The position numbers and the translations under genes are program-made. This document shows positions 1 to 8,389 of a stretch of 64,000 nucleotides of DNA, piece after piece (positions within the stretch are counted from its first letter, which is position 1; the number at the start of each line of letters is the position of its first letter). The notes under the pieces are model-generated. The model worked only from the letters and a program-made list of their open reading frames with translations, was not told the DNA's origin and made no database searches. This DNA comes from Pseudomonas mosselii (GTDB lineage Bacteria; Pseudomonadota; Gammaproteobacteria; Pseudomonadales; Pseudomonadaceae). The DNA lies in the NCBI RefSeq assembly GCF_003205295.1, contig NZ_QJRP01000001.1:186001-250000 (forward strand). Reading direction: 5' to 3'.

Positions 1-906
1 AAAATCCTGCAACGGCCCCTTGGGCACGATCCCGTTTGGGTTGATGGTCTTGTGGCTCATGTAATAGTGCTTCTGGATATGCTCCATGTTCACCGTGCCC
101 GCCACCCCCGGCCACTGGTACAGCTCGCGCAGCCAGTTGGACAGGTTCGGGTAGTCGCTCAACCGGCGCAGGTTGCACTTGAAGTGCCCGTGGTACACCG
201 CGTCGAAACGCACCAGGGTGGTGAACAGGCGCACATCGGCCTCGGTCAGGTACTCGCCGGCCAGGTAACGCTGGCGGCCCAGTAGCCCCTCCAGATGATC
301 CAGTTCGTTGAACACCTCGTCGAAGGCGGCCTCGTAGGCGTCTTGCGAGGTGGCGAAGCCGGCGCGGTACACGCCGTTGTTCACCGCCGGGTAGATTCGT
401 TCGTTGAGCGCATCGATGGTCGCCCGCAGCGGCTCGGGATAGAGATCCAGGGTATTGCCGGTCAGCTCGTCGAAGGCGCTGTTGAAGATGCGGATGATCT
501 CGGCCGACTCGTTGTTGACGATGCGCTTCTCCTGCTTGTCCCACAGCACCGGCACGGTCACGCGCCCGGTGTAGTGCGGGTCGTCCTGGGTGTAGCGCTG
601 GTGCAGGTACTGCAGCGCGTCCAGTTGATCGCCGCTGGAGCCCTGCTGCTGGTCGAAGGTCCAGCCGTGCTCGCCCATCAGCCAACTGACCACCGAGACA
701 TCGATCAATGGCTCCAGGCCCTTGATGGCGCGGAAAATCAGGGTGCGGTGCGCCCACGGGCAGGCCAGCGACACGTACAGGTGATAGCGGCCGGCCTCGG
801 CGGCGGGCAGCGGGTTGCGCCGCTGGGCGTTCTCGCGCTGGAAGGCGCCGTCCTTGCTGCTCTGGTACCACTGGTCATGCCAGCGGCCATCGATCAAAAG
901 GCCCAT
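1..906 (-). CDS. yqjG: Glutathionyl-hydroquinone reductase (YqjG/PcpF type), partial
   Basis: The visible 302 codons read as an Omega/Xi-class glutathione transferase. The N-terminal thioredoxin-like domain has the nucleophilic Cys in CPWAHR (about residues 49-54), followed by a WTFDQQ-type insertion and a C-terminal helical domain with the NNESAEIIR pattern that positions glutathione. The family reduces glutathionyl-hydroquinones to hydroquinones in the cytoplasm using GSH. The gene has an ATG start and a purine-rich stretch upstream, and it runs off the left edge, so only about the last 25 residues of a normal 325-330 aa protein are missing. It lies about 100 bp downstream of the tus-trpD2 operon on the same strand, with no clear terminator between. 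Confidence 0.9.
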   Translation of the reverse strand, partial: MGLLIDGRWHDQWYQSSKDGAFQRENAQRRNPLPAAEAGRYHLYVSLACPWAHRTLIFRAIKGLEPLIDVSVVSWLMGEHGWTFDQQQGSSGDQLDALQYLHQRYTQDDPHYTGRVTVPVLWDKQEKRIVNNESAEIIRIFNSAFDELTGNTLDLYPEPLRATIDALNERIYPAVNNGVYRAGFATSQDAYEAAFDEVFNELDHLEGLLGRQRYLAGEYLTEADVRLFTTLVRFDAVYHGHFKCNLRRLSDYPNLSNWLRELYQWPGVAGTVNMEHIQKHYYMSHKTINPNGIVPKGPLQDF

Positions 907-1003
907 CTCGGAGCTCCTCGAAACACAATCGTTTGTCGTTGGAGCTCAGTCTAGGGCAAAGCGTTCGAAGAAATAGCGCAAAGACTGCCCTATTCCTATC
1001 GGT

Positions 1004-2020
1004 TTATTCGATGTCTTTACGGGCGGCCCAGTAGGCGCGGGCATTGCCGAACGCCTGCTCGCGATCCTGGCCGAGCCCGCGCAGGGCCAGGGCCATGGTC
1101 GCGACCACGGCCAGTTCGCCATAGCTGTCCTGCGCCTCGCCGCGCCACACCGCCAGCAGGTGCTCGGGCTGCAGGCTTGCCGGCTTCACATGGCGCTGGG
1201 CGCTGAGCGCCGGCCATTCCTCGTCCCAGGCCTCGCCGGCCGAGGTGCCGTACAGGTGGCTGATGACATCCGGGTTGACCTCGATCTCGCCACCGTCGCC
1301 CTTGATGACCACGGCATGATCGCCGAGCAGGCGGCTGGCTTCGCGGTGCACGGCCTGGTAACCGGGGTGGAAGATGCTCTGCAGGCCGCAGCGCGCGGCA
1401 AGCGGGTTGAGCACCCGGGCCAGCGAGTGGATGGGCGAGCGCAGGCCCAGGGTGTTGCGCAGGTCGATCATGCGCTGCAGTTGCGGCGCCCAGTCCTGCA
1501 ACGGGAAGAAGGCTAGCCGGCGGCTGTCCAGGGCCTGCTCCACGGCCGTCCAGTCACGGCAGAGCGGGATATCCAGCAGGTCGAGCAGTTGCTCGGTGTA
1601 CAGTCTTCCTGCCGTATGGGCGCCGCCACCATGCATCAGGATGCGCACGCCATTGCCTGCCAGGCATTTGGCCGCCAGCAGGTACCAGGGCAGGTGGCGC
1701 TTCTTGCCGGCGTAGCTCGGCCAGTCGAGGTCGACGGCGATGCGCGGCGCCTGCAGGTGGGCGCGCAGGGCCTCGGTGAAGCCGGCCAGCTCCTCGGCGC
1801 TTTCTTCCTTGTGCCGCAGCAGCATCAGGAAGGCGCCCAGCTGGGTGTCCTCGACCTTGCCCTCGAGCAGCAGGGTCATGGCGGCGCGGGCCTCCTCGCG
1901 GGTCAGGCCGCGGGCGCCGCGCTTGCCCTTGCCGAGGATGCGCACGAATTCGGCGAACGGGTGTTCGGCCGGGGTTTCCAGGGTCAGCGGGCGGATGTCA
2001 TTCAGCTGTGGCTCGGTCAT
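1004..2020 (-). CDS. ybiB: TrpD2/YbiB-like glycosyltransferase-family protein
   Basis: This 338-aa protein has the fold of anthranilate phosphoribosyltransferase: an N-terminal helical domain (FAEFVRILGKGKRGARGLTREEA) and a C-terminal alpha/beta domain. The phosphoribosyl-diphosphate loop is altered (HGGGAHTAGR), as in YbiB/TrpD2, which is known to bind nucleic acid rather than act in tryptophan synthesis. It is the last gene of the tusDCBE operon, and its start overlaps the tusE stop by 4 bp (ATGA type), so it is probably translationally coupled. The position suggests a link to tRNA or nucleic-acid handling. That role is inference. Confidence 0.85.
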   Translation of the reverse strand: MTEPQLNDIRPLTLETPAEHPFAEFVRILGKGKRGARGLTREEARAAMTLLLEGKVEDTQLGAFLMLLRHKEESAEELAGFTEALRAHLQAPRIAVDLDWPSYAGKKRHLPWYLLAAKCLAGNGVRILMHGGGAHTAGRLYTEQLLDLLDIPLCRDWTAVEQALDSRRLAFFPLQDWAPQLQRMIDLRNTLGLRSPIHSLARVLNPLAARCGLQSIFHPGYQAVHREASRLLGDHAVVIKGDGGEIEVNPDVISHLYGTSAGEAWDEEWPALSAQRHVKPASLQPEHLLAVWRGEAQDSYGELAVVATMALALRGLGQDREQAFGNARAYWAARKDIE

Positions 2021-2352
2021 ATGCAGTTGGTCGGCTTGGGCAGGCCCGCCAGCTTGGCGGCAAGTTTGGCGGGAGTGCCGTTGAACAGGCGGTTCAGGTG
2101 CGGGCTGTTGCCTTTTTCCGCACCGAGCTTGAGCGCGGTGTACTTGATCAGCGGGCGGGTGGCCGGCGACAGCTGGTACTCCTGGTAGAACTGACGCAAC
2201 AGCTCGAGGATTTCCCAGTGGTCCGCGGTCAGGGCGATGCTTTCGCGGGTGGCGAGGGCCTCGGCGACTTCGTGGGACCAGTCCTGCAGCTCGACCAGGA
2301 AGCCGTCCTTGTCCAGGGCGATGTGGCGATCGCCGACAATCAGGGTACTCAT
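2017..2352 (-). CDS. tusE: TusE, DsrC-family sulfur carrier
   Basis: A 111-aa DsrC/TusE protein. The C-terminus ends LPKPTNCI, with the penultimate Cys that carries persulfide in this family. TusE accepts sulfur from TusBCD and delivers it to MnmA for 2-thiouridine in tRNA wobble positions. The start chosen is the ATG that overlaps the tusB stop by 4 bp; a longer frame continues upstream but lacks homology. The gene lies between tusB and trpD2 in a tightly overlapping operon. Confidence 0.93.
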   Translation of the reverse strand: MSTLIVGDRHIALDKDGFLVELQDWSHEVAEALATRESIALTADHWEILELLRQFYQEYQLSPATRPLIKYTALKLGAEKGNSPHLNRLFNGTPAKLAAKLAGLPKPTNCI

Positions 2353-2645
2353 AGCCAGCTGTTGACCTTGTCGTGGTGCAGGGAGAGCTCGACGAAGGCG
2401 GCGTAGTCCACGGCCTTGGCCAACTGGCTGTCGAGGGCGCGGGCCTGCAGGTCTTCGGCGAGGGCGAACAGGCGCGCGCCGAGGTTGGCGGCCTGCAGGG
2501 CGGCGAACGGCTCGCTGCCGGCCTTGAGCGCGTAGGTGGCGTCGCCGCACAGCAGCAGCGCGTCTTGCGGGCCCAGCAGGCGCAGGCAACTGGCCAGGCG
2601 CTCGTCGCCGAAGGGCGAGTGGGCGATTACATGCAGGGTTGTCAT
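2349..2645 (-). CDS. tusB: TusB, DsrH-family sulfurtransferase subunit
   Basis: A 98-aa DsrH/TusB protein starting MTTLHVIAHSPFGDERL. It is the smallest subunit of the heterohexameric TusBCD complex that relays sulfur from TusA to TusE in the cytoplasm. Its start shares a base with the tusC stop and its stop overlaps the tusE start, so the four tus genes are translationally linked. Confidence 0.9.
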   Translation of the reverse strand: MTTLHVIAHSPFGDERLASCLRLLGPQDALLLCGDATYALKAGSEPFAALQAANLGARLFALAEDLQARALDSQLAKAVDYAAFVELSLHHDKVNSWL

Positions 2646-3004
2646 CAGAGCGTCACCACCTGGTCGAAACGGGCAATCAGCGCGGTCAGCGCACTATCGT
2701 CGAGCACCTCGACCGGCAGCGCCAGGGCGTCGCCGTCCAGCCCACGACGGGCCAGGCTGTAGCCGCAGGCGAACAGTTCCTCGACCCCGAACATCGGCAG
2801 GGCCTGGAGGTTGGCGGTCAGGTTCTTCTGCTGCAGGACGTCGGGTTGCTGGGCGGCGGCGAGCTGGAACACGCCGTCATCGAGGAACAGCATGCCCAGC
2901 GGCAGGTCGAAGGCGCCACCGGCCAGGGCGATGTCCAGCGCCTCGCGGGCGGACGGGCCGCTCCACGGCGCCTGGCGGCTGATGATCAGCAAGGACTTGG
3001 CCAT
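2645..3004 (-). CDS. tusC: TusC, DsrF-family sulfurtransferase subunit
   Basis: A 119-aa DsrE/F-fold protein beginning MAKSLLIISRQAPWSG. It is a structural subunit of TusBCD. The ATG three codons inside the longest frame is chosen because the family aligns from MAKS and because it sits 1 bp after the tusD stop. The fold includes the LGMLFLDDGVFQL strand-turn typical of TusC. Confidence 0.9.
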   Translation of the reverse strand: MAKSLLIISRQAPWSGPSAREALDIALAGGAFDLPLGMLFLDDGVFQLAAAQQPDVLQQKNLTANLQALPMFGVEELFACGYSLARRGLDGDALALPVEVLDDSALTALIARFDQVVTL

Positions 3005-3005
3005 C

Positions 3006-3398
3006 TCAATCACCTCCGAAGCAGACCAGGCGGTCGGCCAGTTGCGCGGCTTCGTGCAGTTGGCCCAGGCCGGACAGCTCCCACGGCATCGGCAGGTTCA
3101 CCGCCGGGCGCTGGTAGCGGTTGGCCTCGGTGTCGTCGAGCACGCCCCGGCGCAGGGCCGCGGCGATGCACACCACAGCGTCCAGCCGATGGTCGCTGAC
3201 GAAGGCGCGCCACTGCGCGGCCACGTCGAGTTCGTCCTGGGGCGTGACGATATTGGCCGAGGCGCTGTGCACCCCGTCCTGGTAGAAGAACAATCGGGCG
3301 ATTTCATGCCCGCCGGCCAGCACCGCCTCGGCAAAGCGCAAGGCGCGGCGCGAGGAGGGCGCATGGGCCGGGGAAAAGACCGCGATGGCGAATTTCAT
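3006..3398 (-). CDS. tusD: TusD, DsrE-family sulfurtransferase subunit
   Basis: A 130-aa DsrE-family protein, first gene of the operon. It carries the persulfide-bearing Cys in VVCIAAALRRG, the only catalytic Cys of the TusBCD complex. The internal ATG (MKFAIAVFSPAH) is preferred over an upstream in-frame codon because the family starts there and the longer frame would run into the terminator hairpin of the next gene. The four subunits together act in 2-thiouridine tRNA modification. Confidence 0.92.
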   Translation of the reverse strand: MKFAIAVFSPAHAPSSRRALRFAEAVLAGGHEIARLFFYQDGVHSASANIVTPQDELDVAAQWRAFVSDHRLDAVVCIAAALRRGVLDDTEANRYQRPAVNLPMPWELSGLGQLHEAAQLADRLVCFGGD

Positions 3399-3435
3399 GG
3401 AAGGCTCGTGCAAATGAATGCGGCCATGATAAAGC

Positions 3436-3466
3436 AAAAAGCCCGCGCTGGTGGGCGCGGGCTTTG
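3436..3466 (-). terminator. Rho-independent terminator of the purine permease gene
   Basis: A GC-rich stem (AAAGCCCGCGC / GCGCGGGCTTT) is followed on the minus strand by a run of five T. It lies 20 bp after the permease stop and just upstream of tusD, separating the two transcription units. Confidence 0.8.
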
Positions 3467-3484
3467 TGCTCAGGCGGGTACGGC

Positions 3485-4864
3485 TCAGGCCTGTTCCTTG
3501 CCCTCAGGCAGGAACCAGTTGAGCAGCAGGGCGCAGATGCCGCCAGTGGCGACGCCCGACTCCAGCACGTTGCGCAGTGCCGCCGGCATGTGCGCGAGGA
3601 ACTCCGGCACCTGGGCCACGCCCAGGCCCAGCGACAGCGACACGGCGATGATCAGCAGGGCGCGGCGGTCGAGGCGGGTGCTGGCGAGGATATTGATGCC
3701 CGAGGCCGCCACGGCGCCGAACATCACCATGGCCGCGCCGCCGAGCACCGGCTCCGGCACCGCCTGGATCACCCCGGCGACGCTGGGGAACAGGCCCAGC
3801 AGGATCAGCATGACGGCGATCCAGATGCCGATATGGCGGCTGGCGATGCCGGTCAGCTGAATCACGCCGTTGTTCTGGGCGAAGATCGAGCTGGGGAAGG
3901 TGTTGAACAGGCCGGCCAGCAGCGAGTTGGCGCCGTTGACCAGCACCCCGCCCTTGATCCGTTGCATCCACACCGGGCCTTCCACCGGCTGGCGCGAGAC
4001 CTTGCTGGTGGCGGTCACGTCACCGATGGCTTCCAGTGAGGTGACCAGGTAGATCACCAGCATCGGGATGAACAGCGACCAGGAGAAGCCCAGGCCGAAG
4101 TGCAGCGGCGTCGGCACCTGGAACAGCGCTGCCTGGTGCATGCCGGTGAAGTCCAGGCGGCCCAGGTAGCCGGCCAGGGCATAGCCCACGGCCAGGGCGA
4201 TGACGATGGCGCAGCTGCGCATCCACACCACCGGAATGCGGTTGAGGATGACGATGATCGCCAGTACCACGCCCGACAGCAGCAGGTTCTCGCCATCGGC
4301 GAAGGTGCCGTTGGCCATGGCGCCGAAGCCGCCGCCCATGCTGATCAGGCCGACCTTGATCAGGGTCAGGCCGATCATCAGCACGACGATGCCGGTGACC
4401 AGCGGGGTGATCAGGCGCTTGACGAAGGGCAGGATGCGCGACACGCCCATTTCCACGAACGAGCCGGCGATGACCACGCCGAAGATCGCCGCCATCACGC
4501 TCTCGACCGGCGTGCCCTGCTTGACCATCAGCGCGCCGCCGGCGATCAGCGGGCCGACGAAGTTGAAGCTGGTGCCCTGGACGATCAGCAGCCCGGCGCC
4601 GAACGGCCCGAAGCGCTTGCACTGGACGAAGGTGGCGATACCCGAGATCACCAGCGACATCGACACGATCAGGTTGGTGTCACGCGCCGACACGCCCAGC
4701 GCCTGGCAGATCAGCAGGCCCGGCGTGACGATCGGCACGATGATCGCCAGCAGGTGCTGCAGTGCCGCCAGCAGGCCGATCAGCAGGCGAGGCTTGTCCT
4801 CGAGGCCAAGGACCAGTTCATTGGCAGGCGCCGCCGCGCCTGGGCCGTGTTCGTGTGAACTCAT
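3485..4864 (-). CDS. NCS2-family nucleobase (xanthine/uric acid type) permease
   Basis: A 459-aa inner-membrane protein with about 14 hydrophobic segments. It carries NCS2 landmarks: LQHLLAI near the N-terminus, the VTSLEAIGDVTATS segment, and the QNNGVIQLTGIASR motif of TM10, close to the xanthine and urate members (XanP, UacT) rather than UraA. The family imports purines with protons. The start is the ATG giving MSSHEHGPG; a longer frame upstream lacks family similarity. It is transcribed alone, with a terminator on its 3' side. The exact substrate cannot be read from the sequence. Confidence 0.88.
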   Translation of the reverse strand: MSSHEHGPGAAAPANELVLGLEDKPRLLIGLLAALQHLLAIIVPIVTPGLLICQALGVSARDTNLIVSMSLVISGIATFVQCKRFGPFGAGLLIVQGTSFNFVGPLIAGGALMVKQGTPVESVMAAIFGVVIAGSFVEMGVSRILPFVKRLITPLVTGIVVLMIGLTLIKVGLISMGGGFGAMANGTFADGENLLLSGVVLAIIVILNRIPVVWMRSCAIVIALAVGYALAGYLGRLDFTGMHQAALFQVPTPLHFGLGFSWSLFIPMLVIYLVTSLEAIGDVTATSKVSRQPVEGPVWMQRIKGGVLVNGANSLLAGLFNTFPSSIFAQNNGVIQLTGIASRHIGIWIAVMLILLGLFPSVAGVIQAVPEPVLGGAAMVMFGAVAASGINILASTRLDRRALLIIAVSLSLGLGVAQVPEFLAHMPAALRNVLESGVATGGICALLLNWFLPEGKEQA

Positions 4865-5027
4865 GGGAAAATGCCGCCCCGGAAGAAAAAAGGAGCGCAT
4901 TCTACGGGCAGAAAGCCCATAGGGGTAGAGGCAAGCACGATGGCCGCACAATCGCGGCGCAATGGGGTAATAAGCTGACTTTTAAGTCAATCTTCGTCGG
5001 CTTTGCTACTGCTGTTCAGCAGGCACG

Positions 5028-5053
5028 AAAAAGCCCGCCGAAGCGGGCTTTTT
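5028..5053. terminator. Bidirectional terminator
   Basis: AAAAAGCCCGC, a short CGAA loop, then GCGGGCTTTTT form a strong hairpin with T-runs on both strands. It lies 25 bp after the Bax-inhibitor-1 gene stop and upstream of the permease. Confidence 0.8.
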
Positions 5054-5077
5054 GTGAGGCGGTGCCGACCGATTCGA

Positions 5078-5749
5078 TCAGTCGTCGCGGCCCATGATGC
5101 CGAACAGCTGCAGCAGGCTGACGAACAGGTTGTAGATCGACACGTACAGGCTGATGGTGGCCATGATGTAGTTGCGCTCGCCGCCATGGATGATGGCGCT
5201 GGTCTGGAACAGGATGCAGACCGACGAGAACAGTACGAAGCCAGCGCTGATCGCCAGTTGCAGGCCGCTGATCTGGAAGAAGAAGCTGGCCACCACGGCA
5301 CCCAGCAGGACGAAGAAGCCGGCGGTGATGAAGCCGCTGAGGAAGCTCATGTCCTTGCGGGTGATCAGCACATAGGCCGACAGGCCGCCGAACACCAGGG
5401 CGGTCATGGCGAAGGCCGAGCTGACCACTTCGGCGCCACCGGCCATGCCCAGGTAGCGGTTGAGGATCGGGCCGAGGATGAAGCCCATGAAGCCGGTGAG
5501 GGCGAAGGTGGACACCAGGCCCCAGGCCGAGTCACGCAGCTTGTTGGTGAGGAAGAACAGGCCGTAGAAGCCGATCAGCACCACGAAGATGTTGGGGTAG
5601 CCGACACGCATCTGCTGGGCGACGAAGGCCATGATGCCGCTGAAGGCGAGGGTGAGGGCCAGCAGGCTGTACGTGTTGCGCAGGACCTTGCTGACCTCCT
5701 GCTGCTCGACCTGCTGGCCGTGTTGGACGGCGTAATCCTGTTCGCGCAT
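5078..5749 (-). CDS. Bax inhibitor-1/YccA family membrane protein
   Basis: A 223-aa protein with a short hydrophilic N-terminus (MREQDYAVQHGQQVEQQEV) and seven hydrophobic segments. The NRYLGMAGGAEVVSSAF and YVLITRKDMSFLSGF blocks are typical of bacterial BI-1/YccA proteins. YccA modulates FtsH proteolysis and other members leak calcium, but the role here is unknown. The chosen ATG has a strong ribosome site (AAAGGAGTGCGCC). It is monocistronic with a terminator downstream. Confidence 0.9.
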   Translation of the reverse strand: MREQDYAVQHGQQVEQQEVSKVLRNTYSLLALTLAFSGIMAFVAQQMRVGYPNIFVVLIGFYGLFFLTNKLRDSAWGLVSTFALTGFMGFILGPILNRYLGMAGGAEVVSSAFAMTALVFGGLSAYVLITRKDMSFLSGFITAGFFVLLGAVVASFFFQISGLQLAISAGFVLFSSVCILFQTSAIIHGGERNYIMATISLYVSIYNLFVSLLQLFGIMGRDD

Positions 5750-5896
5750 GGCGCACTCCTTTGGGGTGAGACCGCGGTTCGGGACCGGCGGTAGTGGAAC
5801 GTATGAGGCAGAGCATATCAGAGCTGTCGCAGGGCGCGACACAGAGAGTTTGACAGCTTGTTACATTACGGTATGATTGCCGCCGCAAAACAAGCT

Positions 5897-5984
5897 GGAA
5901 GCGTGGCCGAGTGGTTTAAGGCAACGGTCTTGAAAACCGTCGATGGGCAACTATCCTAGAGTTCGAATCTCTACGCTTCCGCCA
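5897..5984 (+). tRNA. tRNA-Ser (anticodon TGA)
   Basis: The acceptor stem GGAAGCG pairs with CGCTTCC, the anticodon loop CTTGAAA gives anticodon TGA, the variable arm is long (class II) and the T loop is GTTCGAATC. CCA is encoded. A terminator-like hairpin follows. The integrase gene that begins the adjacent element ends 112 bp away, so the 3' end of this tRNA is the likely attachment site. Confidence 0.97.
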
Positions 5985-5989
5985 CATTC

Positions 5990-6016
5990 AAAGCCCTGAT
6001 TTTTCAGGGCTTTTTG
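5990..6016 (+). terminator. Terminator downstream of tRNA-Ser
   Basis: AAAGCCCTGA, a short T loop and TCAGGGCTTTTT form a stem-loop with a T tract immediately after the tRNA. Confidence 0.75.
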
Positions 6017-6095
6017 CGTTTTTGGGGCATAGTAAAACCACCCATGGGAACGCCCTTGGGAATGGTATTATTTGTCAGCGCTGGCAAAACTTTCC

Positions 6096-7157
6096 CTATT
6101 TGGTGGGTTTCGCCAGAGCTCCAACGCGGCGGTAGACCCGTTCGGTGATGTCGCCCTTGGTGTGCCCGAGCAGCAGGCTGGCGTGGTCGATGTCAGTGAT
6201 TTCCGACGCAGCTTTTGGGCGGATGTCTCGGAACTGGAACTGGCTGATCCGGCCGGCCAGGACCTGGTCACCGGCTGCGACTGCTTCCTTCACAGCTTCC
6301 TCCCTGGCATCGTCCCATCGATGGCGAAGCATGGCCGCCGAGACCCGTTTGCCTGAATCAGTCAACAGCAGGTAGGGCGATCCATGGGGTGTGTTCCGCT
6401 CCAGAATCTTTCTGATCAGGCTGCCCAGGCCACTTTCCACTCCATCCACCTCGAGCATGATCCGCAGCTTCTTGTTGGTTTTCTTCTGTTTCACGCCGAG
6501 GGCATTGCCCTCGATGTCGTCCCGCCTCATCACCAGCACGTCCGCCGGCCGCTGGCCCGTCAAATACGCTAAGTCCATGGCGTCCTTCAATTCACAAACC
6601 GCTTTCGCGTAAACCGCGCTCCAGATTGCGTCGTTCGCGTAGAAGTCTCGCGGCACCTCCTTATTCTTGCGTACACCCTGGCAGGGGTTCTCCCGGTTGG
6701 TCAGGCCCCATTCACGGGCGATGTTGAAGATGTGCGACAGGGTGGCGATCTCTCGGTTTGCCCGGACCGGCGCCGTCCTGGCGTCGCGGTACTTCGCTAC
6801 GTGAGCGGGCGTGATGCCGTCGATTGGAGCCTTCTCGAAGTAGCTGCGCAACTGGCGTATCTCCGCCAGGTTGTCTTTCTGAGTGCGCGGCGCCTTCTTC
6901 GGGATGATGTCGCGCTCGTATCGGTCAAAGATCGCACCCATGGTGACCAGGTCCTTGGGTTTCTCCTTGGCTTCCAGCTCGGCCCACTTCAGCCTTGCCA
7001 GATTCAGGTCAGTACCCAGCGGTACCGGCTTCCCAGACTTATCCAAGTAGAAGTAGCTGATCCACTCCTTGCCAGGGTTTTTCTTGCTCTTACTAGTGCG
7101 CTTGCGCCGGTACATGCCGGGCGGCAGGTCACGGTTCTCAGTCTTCCTTGGGCGCAT
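6096..7157 (-). CDS. int: Phage-type tyrosine integrase
   Basis: A 353-aa tyrosine recombinase with an SAM-like core-binding domain around residues 70-160. The catalytic residues are visible: R203 (TGQRPADVL), R313 in RDIRPKAASE, H332 (LLGHTKGD) and Tyr342 (ERVYRR). It would integrate and excise the element at tRNA-Ser. The gene is placed tail-first against the tRNA, the usual layout of attL-int in tRNA-targeting elements. A fragment of a closely related integrase lies at 14364-14550. Confidence 0.93.
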   Translation of the reverse strand: MRPRKTENRDLPPGMYRRKRTSKSKKNPGKEWISYFYLDKSGKPVPLGTDLNLARLKWAELEAKEKPKDLVTMGAIFDRYERDIIPKKAPRTQKDNLAEIRQLRSYFEKAPIDGITPAHVAKYRDARTAPVRANREIATLSHIFNIAREWGLTNRENPCQGVRKNKEVPRDFYANDAIWSAVYAKAVCELKDAMDLAYLTGQRPADVLVMRRDDIEGNALGVKQKKTNKKLRIMLEVDGVESGLGSLIRKILERNTPHGSPYLLLTDSGKRVSAAMLRHRWDDAREEAVKEAVAAGDQVLAGRISQFQFRDIRPKAASEITDIDHASLLLGHTKGDITERVYRRVGALAKPTK

Positions 7158-7158
7158 T

Positions 7159-7401
7159 TCACCTCACCTTCGAAATGTCAGGTGTCCACGCAGGGACTAC
7201 TGGTGGTGGCGACGCCGTTGGCATTATTCCAAGGCCCACGCCCAGCTTCATACGGACGTAGTAGCGGCCAACCAGTGGCCGCCCGCTGTGGGTTTCGACG
7301 AATGTCCAGCCGCGCTCTTCAAGCCAGCGGCGCTGGTAGCTCCTAGCTTTGTAGCCGGTCAGTTCGGCAAGTTCTTCATCCGAGAGAATTTCGGTCTTCA
7401 T
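7159..7401 (-). CDS. DUF4224-family small protein, possible excisionase
   Basis: An 80-aa protein with ILSDEELAELTGYKARSYQRRWLEERG, the DUF4224 pattern of a short helix-turn-helix followed by GRPLV. Such proteins are regularly found just upstream of phage integrases and are suspected excisionases or directionality factors. Here the stop lies 1 bp before the integrase start, so the two are an operon. The function is inferred from position only. Confidence 0.7.
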   Translation of the reverse strand: MKTEILSDEELAELTGYKARSYQRRWLEERGWTFVETHSGRPLVGRYYVRMKLGVGLGIMPTASPPPVVPAWTPDISKVR

Positions 7402-7591
7402 GGAGTGCTCTCCGAGCCGCCGAAGCGGTAGTGTTTGTCGCCTTTGTGATGCTCAACTGACTGCTGAGGAAAGAAGGCTTTATTTATTGAACTATTCTGT
7501 TAGCGTTGTTGGTTGAGTTGGTCATGCCTGCAGGCCACCAGAGCTTGAGGCATTGCGAAGTGTGATGATCTGTTTGTATTGGGGGTGGGTC

Positions 7592-8389
7592 GTGGAAATA
7601 AATTTTCTTGATTTGATGGACGCTGATGTTAGGGGGCTGATTCCGAAGAGAGATGTATACACTTTGGTTAAGATGTCTAAGGTTCATGGTTCCGATTGGT
7701 GGCATGGGGAACATCTAAAAATCGGCAATACGCCGCAGCAGGGAATAAACTGGGTTGGCCAGTTTCCTTCATTAACGGGGGTGATAGTCAAGGTGTGGGA
7801 GGGCAGCTATAAGGATGACGGATGGATAAAGGATAGGGAGTGTTTTAGATATTCGCTGAAGGCTGTTAAGGGAGTGATTTCCTTAACCGAAAAAGCGAAT
7901 AGAGCGCTTATACAGCAACCTGCTTTCTCCTACCCAATCGCGTTACTGACTGAAAGAGGTGCTTTCTGGCGTTTCGAGGGTGTATTTAGGGTTTCAAGTG
8001 TTAGTTCCAGTTACGTCGAGCTTTCGCGTTTTGAACTGAATGGCCGTAAGGGTCGAAAAGTTGATGTAAGTGGCTTTGAGGAAGGGTCTAGGCGGTATGT
8101 CGAGCATCTAACTGTTGAGCGAAATAAGGAGGTTGTTGCACTGTTAAAGTCCAGAGGGGGCTGTGTGTGTGATATTTGTTGTGTGGACTTTGAGGCTAGA
8201 TATAAGGTTAGCTACATCGAGGCTCATCACAAAGTTCCTATTTCGGCTTGTGAAGGCAATAGAGTTGTTACGGTAGATGATTTTGCACTGCTTTGCGCTA
8301 ATTGCCATTCTGCGGTCCATCTGCATATGCGAGATACCCCATGCTATGAGCAGGTCAAATCCCTGATTCAATCTCATATTTTTGACTAA
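7592..8389 (+). CDS. HNH endonuclease with uncharacterised N-terminal domain
   Basis: A 265-aa protein. The C-terminal 70 residues are a zinc-stabilised HNH nuclease: CDIC, then EAHHKVPI with the catalytic His pair, then LLCANCHSAVH. The first 170 residues match nothing I can name with certainty. The block with ANRAL, YPIALLTERG and WRFEGVFRV loosely recalls SRA/YDG modified-base readers, which often precede HNH domains in type IV restriction enzymes. A GTG start after GGGGGTGGG is preferred; an ATG at 7565 is also in frame. Codon use is clearly AT-rich compared with flanking genes. Its 3' end overlaps the converging methyltransferase gene by 35 bp. A restriction or defence role is inferred. 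Confidence 0.8.
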   Translation: MEINFLDLMDADVRGLIPKRDVYTLVKMSKVHGSDWWHGEHLKIGNTPQQGINWVGQFPSLTGVIVKVWEGSYKDDGWIKDRECFRYSLKAVKGVISLTEKANRALIQQPAFSYPIALLTERGAFWRFEGVFRVSSVSSSYVELSRFELNGRKGRKVDVSGFEEGSRRYVEHLTVERNKEVVALLKSRGGCVCDICCVDFEARYKVSYIEAHHKVPISACEGNRVVTVDDFALLCANCHSAVHLHMRDTPCYEQVKSLIQSHIFD